A DNA stretch of 64,000 nt from Agromyces kandeliae. GTDB lineage: Bacteria; Actinomycetota; Actinomycetes; Actinomycetales; Microbacteriaceae. Under the pieces are notes generated by a model. That model had not been told where the DNA came from, did not search any database, and saw nothing but the letters and a program-made list of their open reading frames with translations. A program made the position numbers and the translations under genes. The stretch's first letter is position 1. The number at the start of each line of letters is the position of its first letter. The stretch covers positions 1 to 64,000 of the forward strand of contig NZ_WKJD01000010.1 in NCBI RefSeq assembly GCF_009674665.1, given 5' to 3'. Positions 32,945 to 41,850 of the stretch are shown here, in pieces.

Positions 32945-35020
32945 ATGCGAGGAGGGCTGATCGCCGCCGGCGGGGCGATCGCAGTGGCGCTCGCCATCGC
33001 CACCGTGGTGCCCGCGCCGCTCACCTCGGCCCACGTCGCCGAAGCCGCCCCGACGGATCCGCCGGTTCCACCGCATGCGGCCGCACGGGAACCGCCCCCG
33101 AGGCCGGACGATCCCCCGTCGCACCCGGGCCCCCCGGACCTGCCCAGCACCGTGCTCGAGCAGATGGTCGCGACGACCTCGACCGACCGGTCCCTGGCAG
33201 CCGGAAGCCAGCAGGCACCGGCCGGCAATCGCGTCGTCGGCTCGGTCGTCGCCGCAGGCGGGGCGGACGTCCTCCCGGAACTCGCACTCTCGACGATCGC
33301 ATCGGTGGCCGATCGCTCACCCGAACGATCCGCGGGACCGGACCGCTACCTCACGTCGGTCGCGCTCGCGCAGGACGTCCGACCGGGCGTGGGCGACGTC
33401 TGGGTCGCGACGGGCGAGGACTTCCCGGACGGCCTGGCGGCATCCGGCGTGGCCGGGGCCCGCGGCGGGCCCGTCCTGCTGACGCGGTCGACGAGACTGC
33501 CCGCGCCCGTCGCGGCGGAGTTGTCGCGCCTCGCTCCGGAGCGGGTGTGGGTCGTGGGCGGAACCCATGCCGTGTCGGAGGGCGTGCTCGACTCGATTCG
33601 CGGGGTCCTGCCGGATGCCGAGATCGCGCGTATCGCCGGTGCCGATCGCTTCGGCACGGCGGCGGCGCTGGTCCGGCAGTTCTTCGGCGGCGCCCGCGCG
33701 GTGTTCGCCGCGACCGGGGCGAACTTCCCCGACGCCCTCGCCGCCGGACCCGCCGCCGCGGTGGAGGACGCTCCGACGTTGCTCGTGACGCGGACCACCG
33801 TGCCGTCCGCGAGCGAAGACCAGTTGCGTCGGCTCCACCCGGACGTGGTCCACATCGTCGGCGGGCCGGACGTGGTGGGCGACGAGGTCGCACTGCGCAT
33901 CGCCGAGATCACCGGCGGACGTGTCGAGCGCGTTGCGGGAGACGATCGGTACGCCACCGCGGCCGCGGTCGCCGAACGGTTCTTCACGGCGACCACGTCC
34001 AGCCTGCTGCTCGCGACGGGCGCGACCTTCCCGGACAGCATCGCCGCCGGCGCGCTGGCGGGCAGTCGGCGCAGCCCGCTGCTCCTGGTCACCCCGGGCG
34101 CCGCGCCGCGAGCGACCGTCGATGCGGCCCGACGCGTGTCGTGGTGGTTGCCCGACTCGGGACGGGTGCTCCGCTATACGCTGATCGCGCACCCGGACGA
34201 CGAGTTCGCGGCGTGGTCGATCTCGGGCGTACGCGACCCCCGCAGGTACGACGTGCTGGTCGTGCTCACGACCGGCGAATCCACGCGGTTCTGCGACGGT
34301 GAGCCGGTCGACAATCCCTGGATGTCACTCCAGTACCTCCCGCAGCCGCAGCCGACCGGCGTGCCGTACTCGGACCGCTGCAAGCAGCACCGGATGGACA
34401 GTTGGCGCGAGTTCGTGCACGCCGCCGGGCTCGGACAGGTCGGCGAGGCGGAACGGCTCACGGCCGGCCCGATCACGTTCGACGGCCGCGAGGTGCCCGT
34501 CCCGCTCAGCCGCGACGAGGCCGGAACCGTGGTCGTGGCCGACGGGTTCGAGGTCGCCGTCGGATCGGACGCTGCCGTCGTGGCATTCGACATGGGCGCC
34601 CTCACGGTCGATGAGGTCCTGTGGGCCATGCAGGTCGCGCGGGGCCTCGCCGACCGGTTCCCCACCCGAGTGGAGGGCGACGTGATCGGTGCCGGCTTCT
34701 TCAACGACGGAGCGACCGGCTACGAGAACCTGCATGCGGACCATCGCGCAGTGCACGAACTGCTCGGCGGCACCGACCTCGGCATGCCCGGGAGCCAGTA
34801 CGCCACGGTCGGGCATGCCCAGTCGGCCCGGACCTTCGGTTCGTCCGTCGCCGACTACTGCGGGCACATGTGCCATCCGGCCGCCGAGCCTGCGTTCTCA
34901 ACGGGAATGGGCGGGTTCCAGTTCGCCTACGGTTGGCTCGCCGACGGCTTCTGGCCGCCGGGTGACGTCGACTCCCCGTCCGGCTTCTCGCGCTACCAGT
35001 CGTTCGCGAAGTGGTACTGA
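32945..35020 (+). CDS. Secreted cell-wall-binding (CWB2) protein with LmbE/PIG-L deacetylase domain
   Basis: 691-residue exported protein. A signal peptide (about residues 1-30) and a proline-rich linker lead to three CWB2 cell-wall-binding repeats at about 129-225, 231-322 and 330-405, each opening with AG(P/A/D)DR(Y/F)xTxxAL. The remaining 280 residues are an LmbE/PIG-L deacetylase with the zinc motif AHPDDE (H416, D418, D419) and a second motif LHADHRAV (H597, D599, H600). It could remove N-acetyl groups from cell-surface glycans while bound to the wall. GGAGG precedes the ATG. It stands alone; the substrate is unknown. Confidence 0.88.
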   Translation: MRGGLIAAGGAIAVALAIATVVPAPLTSAHVAEAAPTDPPVPPHAAAREPPPRPDDPPSHPGPPDLPSTVLEQMVATTSTDRSLAAGSQQAPAGNRVVGSVVAAGGADVLPELALSTIASVADRSPERSAGPDRYLTSVALAQDVRPGVGDVWVATGEDFPDGLAASGVAGARGGPVLLTRSTRLPAPVAAELSRLAPERVWVVGGTHAVSEGVLDSIRGVLPDAEIARIAGADRFGTAAALVRQFFGGARAVFAATGANFPDALAAGPAAAVEDAPTLLVTRTTVPSASEDQLRRLHPDVVHIVGGPDVVGDEVALRIAEITGGRVERVAGDDRYATAAAVAERFFTATTSSLLLATGATFPDSIAAGALAGSRRSPLLLVTPGAAPRATVDAARRVSWWLPDSGRVLRYTLIAHPDDEFAAWSISGVRDPRRYDVLVVLTTGESTRFCDGEPVDNPWMSLQYLPQPQPTGVPYSDRCKQHRMDSWREFVHAAGLGQVGEAERLTAGPITFDGREVPVPLSRDEAGTVVVADGFEVAVGSDAAVVAFDMGALTVDEVLWAMQVARGLADRFPTRVEGDVIGAGFFNDGATGYENLHADHRAVHELLGGTDLGMPGSQYATVGHAQSARTFGSSVADYCGHMCHPAAEPAFSTGMGGFQFAYGWLADGFWPPGDVDSPSGFSRYQSFAKWY

Positions 35021-35083
35021 CCGCTCGAGACGGTCGGACGGTCAGGACGAGCGGCGGTCCGCGCCGACGCGCGCCTCCGCCCG

Positions 35084-36103
35084 CTACTGGTTCGAGAAGG
35101 CGGCGTCGAACGACGCGGTCGGGCGCGGCCAGATGAGCGAGCGCACGTACTCGAGCGCCTGCGGGCCGCCGTGCAGGCGGTCCATGCCGGCGTCCTCCCA
35201 CTCGACCGAGATCGGGCCCGTGTAGCCGATCGCGTCGAGCGCGCGGAACGCGTCCTCCCACGGCACGTCGCCATGCCCGGTCGAGACGAAGTCCCAGCCG
35301 CGCCGCGGGTCGCCCCAGGGCAGGTGCGAGCCGAGGATGCCGGAGCGGCTGTTCGCCGTCCGGATCCGGGTGTCCTTGCAGTCGACGTGGTAGATCCGGT
35401 CCTGGAAGTCCCAGATGAAGCCGACCGGGTCGACGCCCTGCCACATCATGTGGCTCGGGTCCCAGTTGAAGCCGAACGCCGGGCGGCGGTCGATCGCCTC
35501 GAGCGTGCGCACGCTCGTCCAGTGGTCGTACGCGATCTCGGAGGGGTGCACCTCGTGCGCGAAGCGCACGCCCTCGTCGTCGAACACGTCGAGGATCGGG
35601 TTCCACCGGTTCGCGAAGTCCTCGTAGCCCGCGTCGATCACGTCGGCGGGCACGGGCGGGAACATCGCCACGTACTGCCAGATCTTCGAGCCCGTGAAGC
35701 CGACGACCGTGTCGACGCCGAGCTTGCGCGCGACCCGCGCGGTGCGCTTGAGGTCCTCCGCGGCCCGCTGCCGCACCCCCTCGGGGTCGCCGTCGCCCCA
35801 CGTGTAGGGGCGCACGATCGCCTGGTGGCGGAAGTCGATCGGGTCGTCGCACACCGCCTGGCCGGTCAGGTGGTTCGAGATCGCGTAGACCTCGAGGCCG
35901 TAGCGCTTGAGGAGCTCCTGCTTCTCCTTCAGGTAGCCGGGCTCCTCGTCGGCGAGCTTCGTGTCGAGGTGGTCGCCGCCGATGCCGATCTCGAGGCCGT
36001 CGTAGCCCCACTCGGAGGCCAGGCGAGCGACCTCCTCGAACGGCAGGTCGGCCCACTGCCCGGTGAACAGGGTGACGGGGTGGGTGGCGGGAGTGTCGGT
36101 CAT
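35084..36103 (-). CDS. Sugar phosphate isomerase/epimerase (xylose isomerase-like TIM barrel)
   Basis: 339-residue TIM-barrel protein of AP endonuclease family 2. It begins VTLFTGQWADLPFEEVARLA and contains GYDGLEIGIGGDHLD, likely metal ligands in the HEVHPSEI, NWDPSHMMW and YHVDCKDT blocks, and SVEWEDAGMDR near the end. These Glu/His/Asp ligands are typical of divalent-metal sugar isomerases. It starts 28 bases after eboF and is the last gene of the minus-strand ebo operon, though family members also accompany Gfo/Idh oxidoreductases such as the one at 44373. The substrate is unknown. An AGAGGA lies upstream of the ATG. Confidence 0.88.
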   Translation of the reverse strand: MTDTPATHPVTLFTGQWADLPFEEVARLASEWGYDGLEIGIGGDHLDTKLADEEPGYLKEKQELLKRYGLEVYAISNHLTGQAVCDDPIDFRHQAIVRPYTWGDGDPEGVRQRAAEDLKRTARVARKLGVDTVVGFTGSKIWQYVAMFPPVPADVIDAGYEDFANRWNPILDVFDDEGVRFAHEVHPSEIAYDHWTSVRTLEAIDRRPAFGFNWDPSHMMWQGVDPVGFIWDFQDRIYHVDCKDTRIRTANSRSGILGSHLPWGDPRRGWDFVSTGHGDVPWEDAFRALDAIGYTGPISVEWEDAGMDRLHGGPQALEYVRSLIWPRPTASFDAAFSNQ

Positions 36104-36131
36104 GCTCGGATCCTCTCTCGGGGTTCGGTGG

Positions 36132-37568
36132 TCATCTGGGCGCGACACGGTCGTGCCCGGCGGGCTGCGGCATCCGCTCGCCCAGTAGTCCCTGGTGGCG
36201 GAGCACGAGGTCGCGGACCGCGGTCGCGTGGACGCGGTCGCCGGCGCCGTCGAGGAAGGCCGGGTCGGAGCTCAGCAGCAGGGGGGTGTCGGCCGCCGAG
36301 TCGGGCAGCCGGCCGTGCGTGCCGAGCACGCACGACGGGTCGAGCGGCACCGTGCTCATCGCGTAGCGCAGCCCGAGCGCCTTCCGCGCGAGGTTGCCCG
36401 CCGCCTTGGCCTTCGCGAGGCGGTCGGCGGGGTCGAAGAACAGCTCGGCCGGGTCGTAGCCGGGCTTGCGGTGGATGTCGACGCCGCGCGCGTACTCGGG
36501 CGCGGCGGCGTCGTCGAGCCAGAAGTAGTAGGTGAACCATGCGCCCGGCGCGGCGACCGCGACGAGCTCGCCCGACCGGGCGTGGTCGAGTCCGTACCGG
36601 GCCTGCGCTGCGCGGTCGAGGACCTCGTCGACGCCGTCGAGGCCCTCGAGGATCGCGGCCACGCGCGGCACGTCGGCGGGGTCGGAGACGTAGACGTGCG
36701 CGACCTGGTGGTCGGCGACGGCGAACGCGCGGGAGGTCCACGGATCGAGCTGCTCGCGGCCGTCCTGTACGTACACCTCGAGCAGTCCCTCGCGGCGGAG
36801 TGCGCGGTTGACGTCGACCGGGCGATCGGCGGCGGCGATGCCGTACTCGGCGAGCGCGACGACGGTGACGCCCTGCGCGTCGGCCTGGTCGAGCAGCGGG
36901 GCCATCGCCCGGTCGAGGTCGGCGGCGGCTCGGGTCGCCTCGGGGGCGTGGGGGCCGTGTCGTTGCAGGTCGTAGTCGAGGTGCGGCAGGTACGCCATGG
37001 TCAGCTCGGGCGCATCGGGCCGATCGAGGACCCGTCGGGTGGCGTCCACGATCCACCGCGTCGAGCGGATGCTCGCGGTCGGTCCCCAGTACTGGAAGAG
37101 GGGGAACTCGCCGAGCGCGTCGCGCAGCTCGTCGTGCAGGGCGGGCGGGCGGGCGTAGAAGTCGGGCGACTTGCGGCCGTCGGCGTGGTAGATCGGGCGG
37201 GGCGTGACGGTGAGGTCGGTGCTCGCGCCCATGGCGTACCACCAGCCCAGGTTCGCGCTGGTGTACGCGCCCCCGGTCCGATGCCGGGCGGTCTCCCAGA
37301 GCTTCTCGCCGGCGACGAGACGGTTGTGCTGCCGCCACAGCAGCACGTCGCCGAGCTCGCGGAAGTACCATCCGTTGCCGACGACGCCGTGCCCGGACGG
37401 CATCCGCCCGGTCAGCACGGACGACTGCACCGAGCAGGTCACGGCGGGCAGCACCGTGCCGAGCTCGGCACGCGAACCGGCGGACGCCATCCGCGACAGG
37501 CGCGGCATGGACCGCAACGCGTCGGCGGTCAGCCCGACCACGTCGAGCAGCAGCACCTTCGCGGTCAT
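36132..37568 (-). CDS. eboF: Nucleotide pyrophosphatase/phosphodiesterase-family protein (EboF-like)
   Basis: 478-residue member of the alkaline phosphatase superfamily (type I phosphodiesterase/nucleotide pyrophosphatase). The N-terminus LLLDVVGLTADALRSMPRLS supplies the first metal Asp, LPAVTCSVQSSVLTG the Thr/Ser nucleophile, AYLPHLDYDLQRHG and the VADHQVAHVYV region further metal ligands. In the ebo clusters described in cyanobacteria and other bacteria a protein of this family is EboF. It overlaps eboE by 4 bases (ATGA), so it is translationally coupled. No signal peptide is visible, so it looks cytosolic. Its substrate may be a nucleotide-linked or phosphate-ester intermediate. Confidence 0.8.
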   Translation of the reverse strand: MTAKVLLLDVVGLTADALRSMPRLSRMASAGSRAELGTVLPAVTCSVQSSVLTGRMPSGHGVVGNGWYFRELGDVLLWRQHNRLVAGEKLWETARHRTGGAYTSANLGWWYAMGASTDLTVTPRPIYHADGRKSPDFYARPPALHDELRDALGEFPLFQYWGPTASIRSTRWIVDATRRVLDRPDAPELTMAYLPHLDYDLQRHGPHAPEATRAAADLDRAMAPLLDQADAQGVTVVALAEYGIAAADRPVDVNRALRREGLLEVYVQDGREQLDPWTSRAFAVADHQVAHVYVSDPADVPRVAAILEGLDGVDEVLDRAAQARYGLDHARSGELVAVAAPGAWFTYYFWLDDAAAPEYARGVDIHRKPGYDPAELFFDPADRLAKAKAAGNLARKALGLRYAMSTVPLDPSCVLGTHGRLPDSAADTPLLLSSDPAFLDGAGDRVHATAVRDLVLRHQGLLGERMPQPAGHDRVAPR

Positions 37569-38701
37569 GCCGGCTGCCCCTGCCGCTCGGCCAGGCGGGC
37601 CGACGCCCACCGCAGCTCGCCGGCGATGCCGTCCACCAGGTCGAGCGGATGCTCGGCATCGACGCCCGGGAGCACCGACCACGTGTACGTCTCGACGTCG
37701 ACGTGGAGCTGGTCCACCGGCTGCACTGCGACGACCGCGTCGAGAGCGGCCTCGAGCACCTCGGTGGTCGCCCGCAGCGGCGGCTCCGGCTCGACGTGCA
37801 GCGGCACGTGGAAGTGCACCCGCCACGGCGCCGACGCGGGCAGCACCTCCAGCGCCTCGGGGAGGTCGTCGACGCGGATCGGACCGTTCGCCGCCCGCTC
37901 GCGCACCTGGTGAAGGTAGCGGTCCTCGGCGTACCCGGCGACCGCGGCGCGTGCGGCCGGGGCGCCCGGCCGATCCACGTGCAGCGCCGCGGACGCCTGC
38001 ACCTTCACGACCCGGATGCCCGCCGACGCGATCCGCTCCACCTCGGTGCGCGGGTCGGCGAACGAGACCGCGAGGTGGCACGTGTCCAGGCAGATCCCGA
38101 CGTGCTCGAGGTCGATCCGCTGGCGGTGCGCGTCCAGCCACGCGACCGTGTCGGCCACGTCGTCGAGCACGCAGCCCGGCTCCGGCTCGATGGCGAGGCG
38201 GATGACGCGTCCGGTCTCCGCACGGATGGCGCGGAGCTCGGCGCCGAGCGACACCAGGGCGGCCGTGGCTGCGCGGTCGGCCGCGGCATCCCACCCCTCG
38301 CGCCACCCCAGCGGCAGCGTGGAGATGCTGCCCTCGCCGCCCGGGGGCAGCAGTTCGGCGAGCACTCGCGCCGCGTCGATCGTGTAGTCCAGGCGGGCCG
38401 GATCCGTCCAGTCGGGTGAGTAGACCCCGAGCTTCACGACGTCGGCGTGGAACGCCTCGTACGGGAAGGCGTTCAGGGTGCGCACCTCCAGCCCCTCCTC
38501 CTCGAGCGCGGCGCGCAGGCGGGCCAGCGCGGCGGTCTCGTTCGCGAGCCGCGCCGCGAGCGGGGCGGGCAGCCACAGGCCGACCCCGAGGAGGTCGAGG
38601 CCGGCGGCGCGGCGGATCGGACCCGCCGCGGCGTGCAGCTGCGCGATCACCCCGTCGAGGTCCTCGGCCGGGTGCACGTTGGTGCAGTAGGAGAGGTGCA
38701 T
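37565..38701 (-). CDS. eboE: Metabolite traffic protein EboE (TIM barrel)
   Basis: 378-residue xylose-isomerase-like TIM barrel beginning MHLSYCTNVHPAEDLDGVIA, the characteristic start of EboE proteins. Likely metal ligands are in LAIEPEPGCVLD, HVGICLDTCHLAV and HFHVPLHVEPEPPL. The SPDWTDPARLDYT block is also typical. In Nostoc the ebo cluster is needed to move a scytonemin precursor to the periplasm; the enzymatic role of EboE is unknown. It starts 2 bases after the TatD-like gene (TGAGGATG) and overlaps eboF, within a run of eight same-strand genes. Confidence 0.85.
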   Translation of the reverse strand: MHLSYCTNVHPAEDLDGVIAQLHAAAGPIRRAAGLDLLGVGLWLPAPLAARLANETAALARLRAALEEEGLEVRTLNAFPYEAFHADVVKLGVYSPDWTDPARLDYTIDAARVLAELLPPGGEGSISTLPLGWREGWDAAADRAATAALVSLGAELRAIRAETGRVIRLAIEPEPGCVLDDVADTVAWLDAHRQRIDLEHVGICLDTCHLAVSFADPRTEVERIASAGIRVVKVQASAALHVDRPGAPAARAAVAGYAEDRYLHQVRERAANGPIRVDDLPEALEVLPASAPWRVHFHVPLHVEPEPPLRATTEVLEAALDAVVAVQPVDQLHVDVETYTWSVLPGVDAEHPLDLVDGIAGELRWASARLAERQGQPA

Positions 38702-38703
38702 CC

Positions 38704-39597
38704 TCAGTCCGCCCCCGCCCCGGCGGGCACCGCGGCGGCACCGCGCAGGATCGAGTTGCCCTCGAAGAGCTCGGCCTCCCCGCCGAGCTCGAATCCGGGC
38801 AGGGGGGTCACGTCGAGCCGGCCGCTCTGCCCGTAGAACGCGACCGGATTGCCCCAGAGCACGGTGTCGACCTCGGCGTCGGTGAACCCCGCGTCGAGCA
38901 TGGCCCGACCCGTCTTCGCCGTGAGCAACGGGTCGGAGCGACCCCAGTCCGCGGCGGAGTTCACGAGCATCCGCTCGGTTCCGAGCCGCTGGAGGATCGC
39001 GACCATGCGACCCGGGTCCATCTTGGTGTCGGGGTAGATCGAGAAGCCCATCCAGCAGCCGCGCTCGGCGACCAGGTCGACCGTGACCTCGTTCAGGTGG
39101 TCGAGCACGACGAGCTCGGGGGCGATGCCCGAGTTCGCGACCACGTCGAGGGTGCGCTGCGTGCCGTGCTTCTTGTCGCGGTGCGGCGTGTGCACGACGA
39201 CGGGCAGGGCGTGGCGTATCGCGAGGTCGAGGTGCGCCTCGAGGACCTCGTCCTCCTCGGGCGTCATCGAGTCGTAGCCGGTCTCGCCGACCGCCACGAC
39301 CGACTCGCGCCGGAGGTACCGGTCGAGTTCCGGCATGACCTCGCGGCAGCGCGGGTCGTTCGCCTCCTTCGGGTTCAGTGCGATGGCCGCGTGGTGGCGG
39401 ATGCCGAACTGCGACGCGCGGAACCGCTCCCACCCCGTGATCGCATCGAAGTAGTCGAGGTAGCTCGAGACGCCCGTGCGCGGCTGGCCGAGCCAGAACG
39501 CCGGTTCGACGACCGCGCGCACGCCCGCGGCGTACATCGCCTCGTAGTCGTCGGTCGTCCTGGAGGTCATGTGGATGTGCGGGTCGAAGATGCGCAT
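38704..39597 (-). CDS. eboB: TatD-family metal-dependent hydrolase (EboB-like)
   Basis: 297-residue amidohydrolase-fold protein. Metal-ligand motifs are visible in order: DPHIHM at the N-terminus, GETGYD, VVHTPHRDKK, VVLDHLNE and NSAADWGRSDP. TatD members are metal-dependent nucleases or hydrolases, but the ebo-linked branch (EboB) is thought to act on a small metabolite. It lies between eboA and eboE with gaps of 1-2 bases, so it is certainly cotranscribed. The extended Ala/Gly-rich C-terminus (RGAAAVPAGAGAD) is probably disordered. Cytosolic; no signal peptide. Confidence 0.82.
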   Translation of the reverse strand: MRIFDPHIHMTSRTTDDYEAMYAAGVRAVVEPAFWLGQPRTGVSSYLDYFDAITGWERFRASQFGIRHHAAIALNPKEANDPRCREVMPELDRYLRRESVVAVGETGYDSMTPEEDEVLEAHLDLAIRHALPVVVHTPHRDKKHGTQRTLDVVANSGIAPELVVLDHLNEVTVDLVAERGCWMGFSIYPDTKMDPGRMVAILQRLGTERMLVNSAADWGRSDPLLTAKTGRAMLDAGFTDAEVDTVLWGNPVAFYGQSGRLDVTPLPGFELGGEAELFEGNSILRGAAAVPAGAGAD

Positions 39598-39598
39598 G

Positions 39599-40123
39599 TC
39601 AGCGTCCTGTCTCGAGGGATGCGTCGGCGGCCGCAGGGAGCAGCGCGCGGAGGTCGTCGGGGATGGCGCGACCGGCGGCCCCGCGTTCCTCCGCGAGGTC
39701 CGCGGCCATGCGGGCCAGCTCGTCGTCGGCCCGCTCGTCGAGCCGGGCGACGCCGGCGAGCGGCACCCCCATGAACACGAGCTTCACGACCCCGTGCCGC
39801 CAGTCGTGGTCGCCGAGGTGCCGACCGGCGAACGGGCCCATCGCGGCCGCGACGAGTCGCGGGTCGTTCGATCGGAGCGCGTCGCGCACCAGTTCGACGC
39901 CGACCGCGCGCACGAGGTCGGGTGCGGGCTGCTCCGCCACGATCCGGTCGAGCACGCCGAGCACGAGGATCCGCTCGTCGGTGTCGCCGCTCCGGTAGCG
40001 CGTCTCGAGCTCGTCGGCGACGACGATCGCCGGGGCGCCGGCCCGCGACAGCGTCGCCCCCGCACCCCCGCGCATCCCGGGCGCTCCGGCGCGGGGTCCC
40101 ATCGATTCGTCCATGCGGTTCAC
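39599..40123 (-). CDS. eboA: EboA domain-containing protein
   Basis: 174-residue protein, recognised as the actinobacterial EboA type by DERILVLGVLDRIVA, LVRDALRSNDPRLVAAAMGPFA and WRHGVVKLVFMGVPLAGVARLDERAD. EboA is a small all-helical protein of unknown activity that defines the cluster. The GTG at 40123 is chosen because GGAGG lies 7 bases upstream and GTGA overlaps the stop of the TIM-barrel gene before it; ATG at 40114 is an alternative. It sits in the middle of the operon, immediately before eboB. The N-terminal 20 residues are Gly/Ala-rich and poorly conserved-looking. Confidence 0.78.
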   Translation of the reverse strand: MNRMDESMGPRAGAPGMRGGAGATLSRAGAPAIVVADELETRYRSGDTDERILVLGVLDRIVAEQPAPDLVRAVGVELVRDALRSNDPRLVAAAMGPFAGRHLGDHDWRHGVVKLVFMGVPLAGVARLDERADDELARMAADLAEERGAAGRAIPDDLRALLPAAADASLETGR

Positions 40124-40986
40124 CCGATCCCCTCCATGACCTCGATCAGCCGTGCCATGCTCTCGCGCGCCAGGCGCGGCGCCGCGTGCGAGTGGCGCGG
40201 CAGCTCGACGGCGGCGACCCCGCCGTACCCGAGCTCGGCGAGCGTGCGGAACGCGAGCTCGAGGTCGAGCGCTCCCGTTCCGAGTTCGAGGTGCTCGTGC
40301 GCGTGCGGCAGCATGTCGTCGACCTGCACGTTCACGAGCAGGTCGCCCGCGGCGCGGAGCGCGGCTTCGACCCCGCCGGGCTCGACCACCACGCAGTGGC
40401 CGAGGTCGACCGTGATGCCGAACTCCGGCGGATCGCCGAGCTCGGCCCGCAGCCGCAGCGCGTCGGCGACGGTCTCGACGAGCATGCCCGGCTCGGGCTC
40501 GAAGCCGAGCCGCACGCCGTGGTCCCGGGCTGCGACGACGAGCCGGGACATCCGCTCGACGAGCCGACGCCAGGCGCCCGCCGGGCCGACGCCGTCGGGC
40601 AGCACGCCCGACCAGAGCGAGACGCAGTCGGCGCCGAGGACCTCGGCGATCTCGATCGCGCGCACGAGGAAGGCCACGCGCTGCTCGGCCTCGACGTCGT
40701 CGTCGAGCAGGTTCGGGCGGTGCTTGCGGAAGGGGTCGAGCACGTAGCGCCCGCCGGTCTCGACGACCACCCGGAGGCCGCGCTCCCGGAGGTCGTCGCG
40801 GAGGAGCCGCGCGTCGTCGCGCCATCCGGCCGCGAACGGGTCGAGATGCGGATGCCCCAGGGTCAGCGCGACCGCGCCGTACCCGGTGCGCTGCACCACG
40901 TCGAGCGCCGCGCCGAGCGGGTGGTCGGCGAGCCCGTTCGTTCCGTAGCCCAGCACGGGCCGGACGAGCGTCGTGGACCCGGTCAC
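40120..40986 (-). CDS. Sugar phosphate isomerase/epimerase-like TIM barrel in the ebo operon
   Basis: 288-residue xylose-isomerase-like TIM barrel, distinct from EboE and from the gene at 35084. Likely metal ligands are in LGFEPEPGMLVETV, GITVDLGHCVVVEP, NVQVDDMLPHAHEH and AVELPRHSH. It begins with GTG overlapping the eboC stop (GTGA) and its own stop overlaps the eboA start. This double coupling marks it as a core member of the local operon even though it is not among the classical eboA-F set. Activity and substrate are unknown; isomerisation or epimerisation of a cyclitol or sugar is the natural guess. Confidence 0.85.
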   Translation of the reverse strand: MTGSTTLVRPVLGYGTNGLADHPLGAALDVVQRTGYGAVALTLGHPHLDPFAAGWRDDARLLRDDLRERGLRVVVETGGRYVLDPFRKHRPNLLDDDVEAEQRVAFLVRAIEIAEVLGADCVSLWSGVLPDGVGPAGAWRRLVERMSRLVVAARDHGVRLGFEPEPGMLVETVADALRLRAELGDPPEFGITVDLGHCVVVEPGGVEAALRAAGDLLVNVQVDDMLPHAHEHLELGTGALDLELAFRTLAELGYGGVAAVELPRHSHAAPRLARESMARLIEVMEGIG

Positions 40987-41849
40987 GTGATCTCACGCCC
41001 CTTCGCGCCGCGCCGCGCGAGCAGGATGCCGAGCGCGTCGACCGCCAGGAGCACGACCGCGTCGATCGGGCGACCGGCGCGGGCCGTGAGCGCCGCCTGC
41101 AGCGGCACCATCGCGAGGATCCCCCGGCGCGTGGCGTCGCGGACGACGGGACCGGTCGGCGTGCCCACGGCGCCGGCCTGTACACGGAGGGTCGGGAGCG
41201 CGAACCGGGCGGCCGCGACCCACGACACGACGCCCGCGGCATCCGCCCTCGGCCGGACGGCGGCGGCGGCGGACCCGGCGGTGACGACCGCGGCGGCCGC
41301 CGCCACCGCGGCACTCGTGCCGTGCACCTCGCCGCGCGCGAGCGCCGTGACGCTCGCGGTGTGCCCGGCCATCACGAGCGCGGGGCGCGCGGCGACGCGA
41401 GCGCCGTCGGAGCCCGCGCCGAGCAGCACGTCGAGCCCGCGGCAGGCGCCCATGACGAACGGGCCGAGCACGTTCCGCTTGGCCGAGACATCGTACGCCC
41501 AGATGGAGCCGGCGAGCGGGAGGGCGACGGCGAGCGAGGACCGGCCGCCGGTGAGACCGGCGACGGCGATCCCCGCCGCGGTCAGCGCGCCGGCCGTGGC
41601 GAGGGCCGCGCGCCGCGTCACCCGGCCGGAGGGGATGGGCCGCTCGGGGCGCTCGACGCGGTCGAGTTCCGCGTCGGCCGCGTCGTTCAGCGCCATCCCG
41701 CCCCAGTAGAGCAGCACCGAGGCGACGGGCAGTCCGAGACGGGGAAGGATGCCGCGACGCCCGGTCGCGGCCATGCCCGCGGTCGCGTCGCCGAGCACCG
41801 TCAGGCCGGCGGGCGCGCGGACCAGCTGCAGGAACGCGGGTGCGTCCAC
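40983..41849 (-). CDS. eboC: UbiA-family prenyltransferase (EboC-like)
   Basis: 288-residue integral membrane protein with about eight helices. The first Asp-rich prenyl-diphosphate motif is complete: NDAADAELD (N55, D56, D59, D63) followed by RVERPERPIPSG. The second motif is reduced to YDVSAKRN, lacking the usual DxxD spacing, as is common in the EboC branch. It should transfer a prenyl group to a cytosolic acceptor at the membrane. GTG at 41849 begins one base after the cyclase stop codon. A prenyl donor could come from the diphosphate synthase encoded at 43165. Confidence 0.85.
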   Translation of the reverse strand: MDAPAFLQLVRAPAGLTVLGDATAGMAATGRRGILPRLGLPVASVLLYWGGMALNDAADAELDRVERPERPIPSGRVTRRAALATAGALTAAGIAVAGLTGGRSSLAVALPLAGSIWAYDVSAKRNVLGPFVMGACRGLDVLLGAGSDGARVAARPALVMAGHTASVTALARGEVHGTSAAVAAAAAVVTAGSAAAAVRPRADAAGVVSWVAAARFALPTLRVQAGAVGTPTGPVVRDATRRGILAMVPLQAALTARAGRPIDAVVLLAVDALGILLARRGAKGREIT

Positions 41850-41850
41850 G

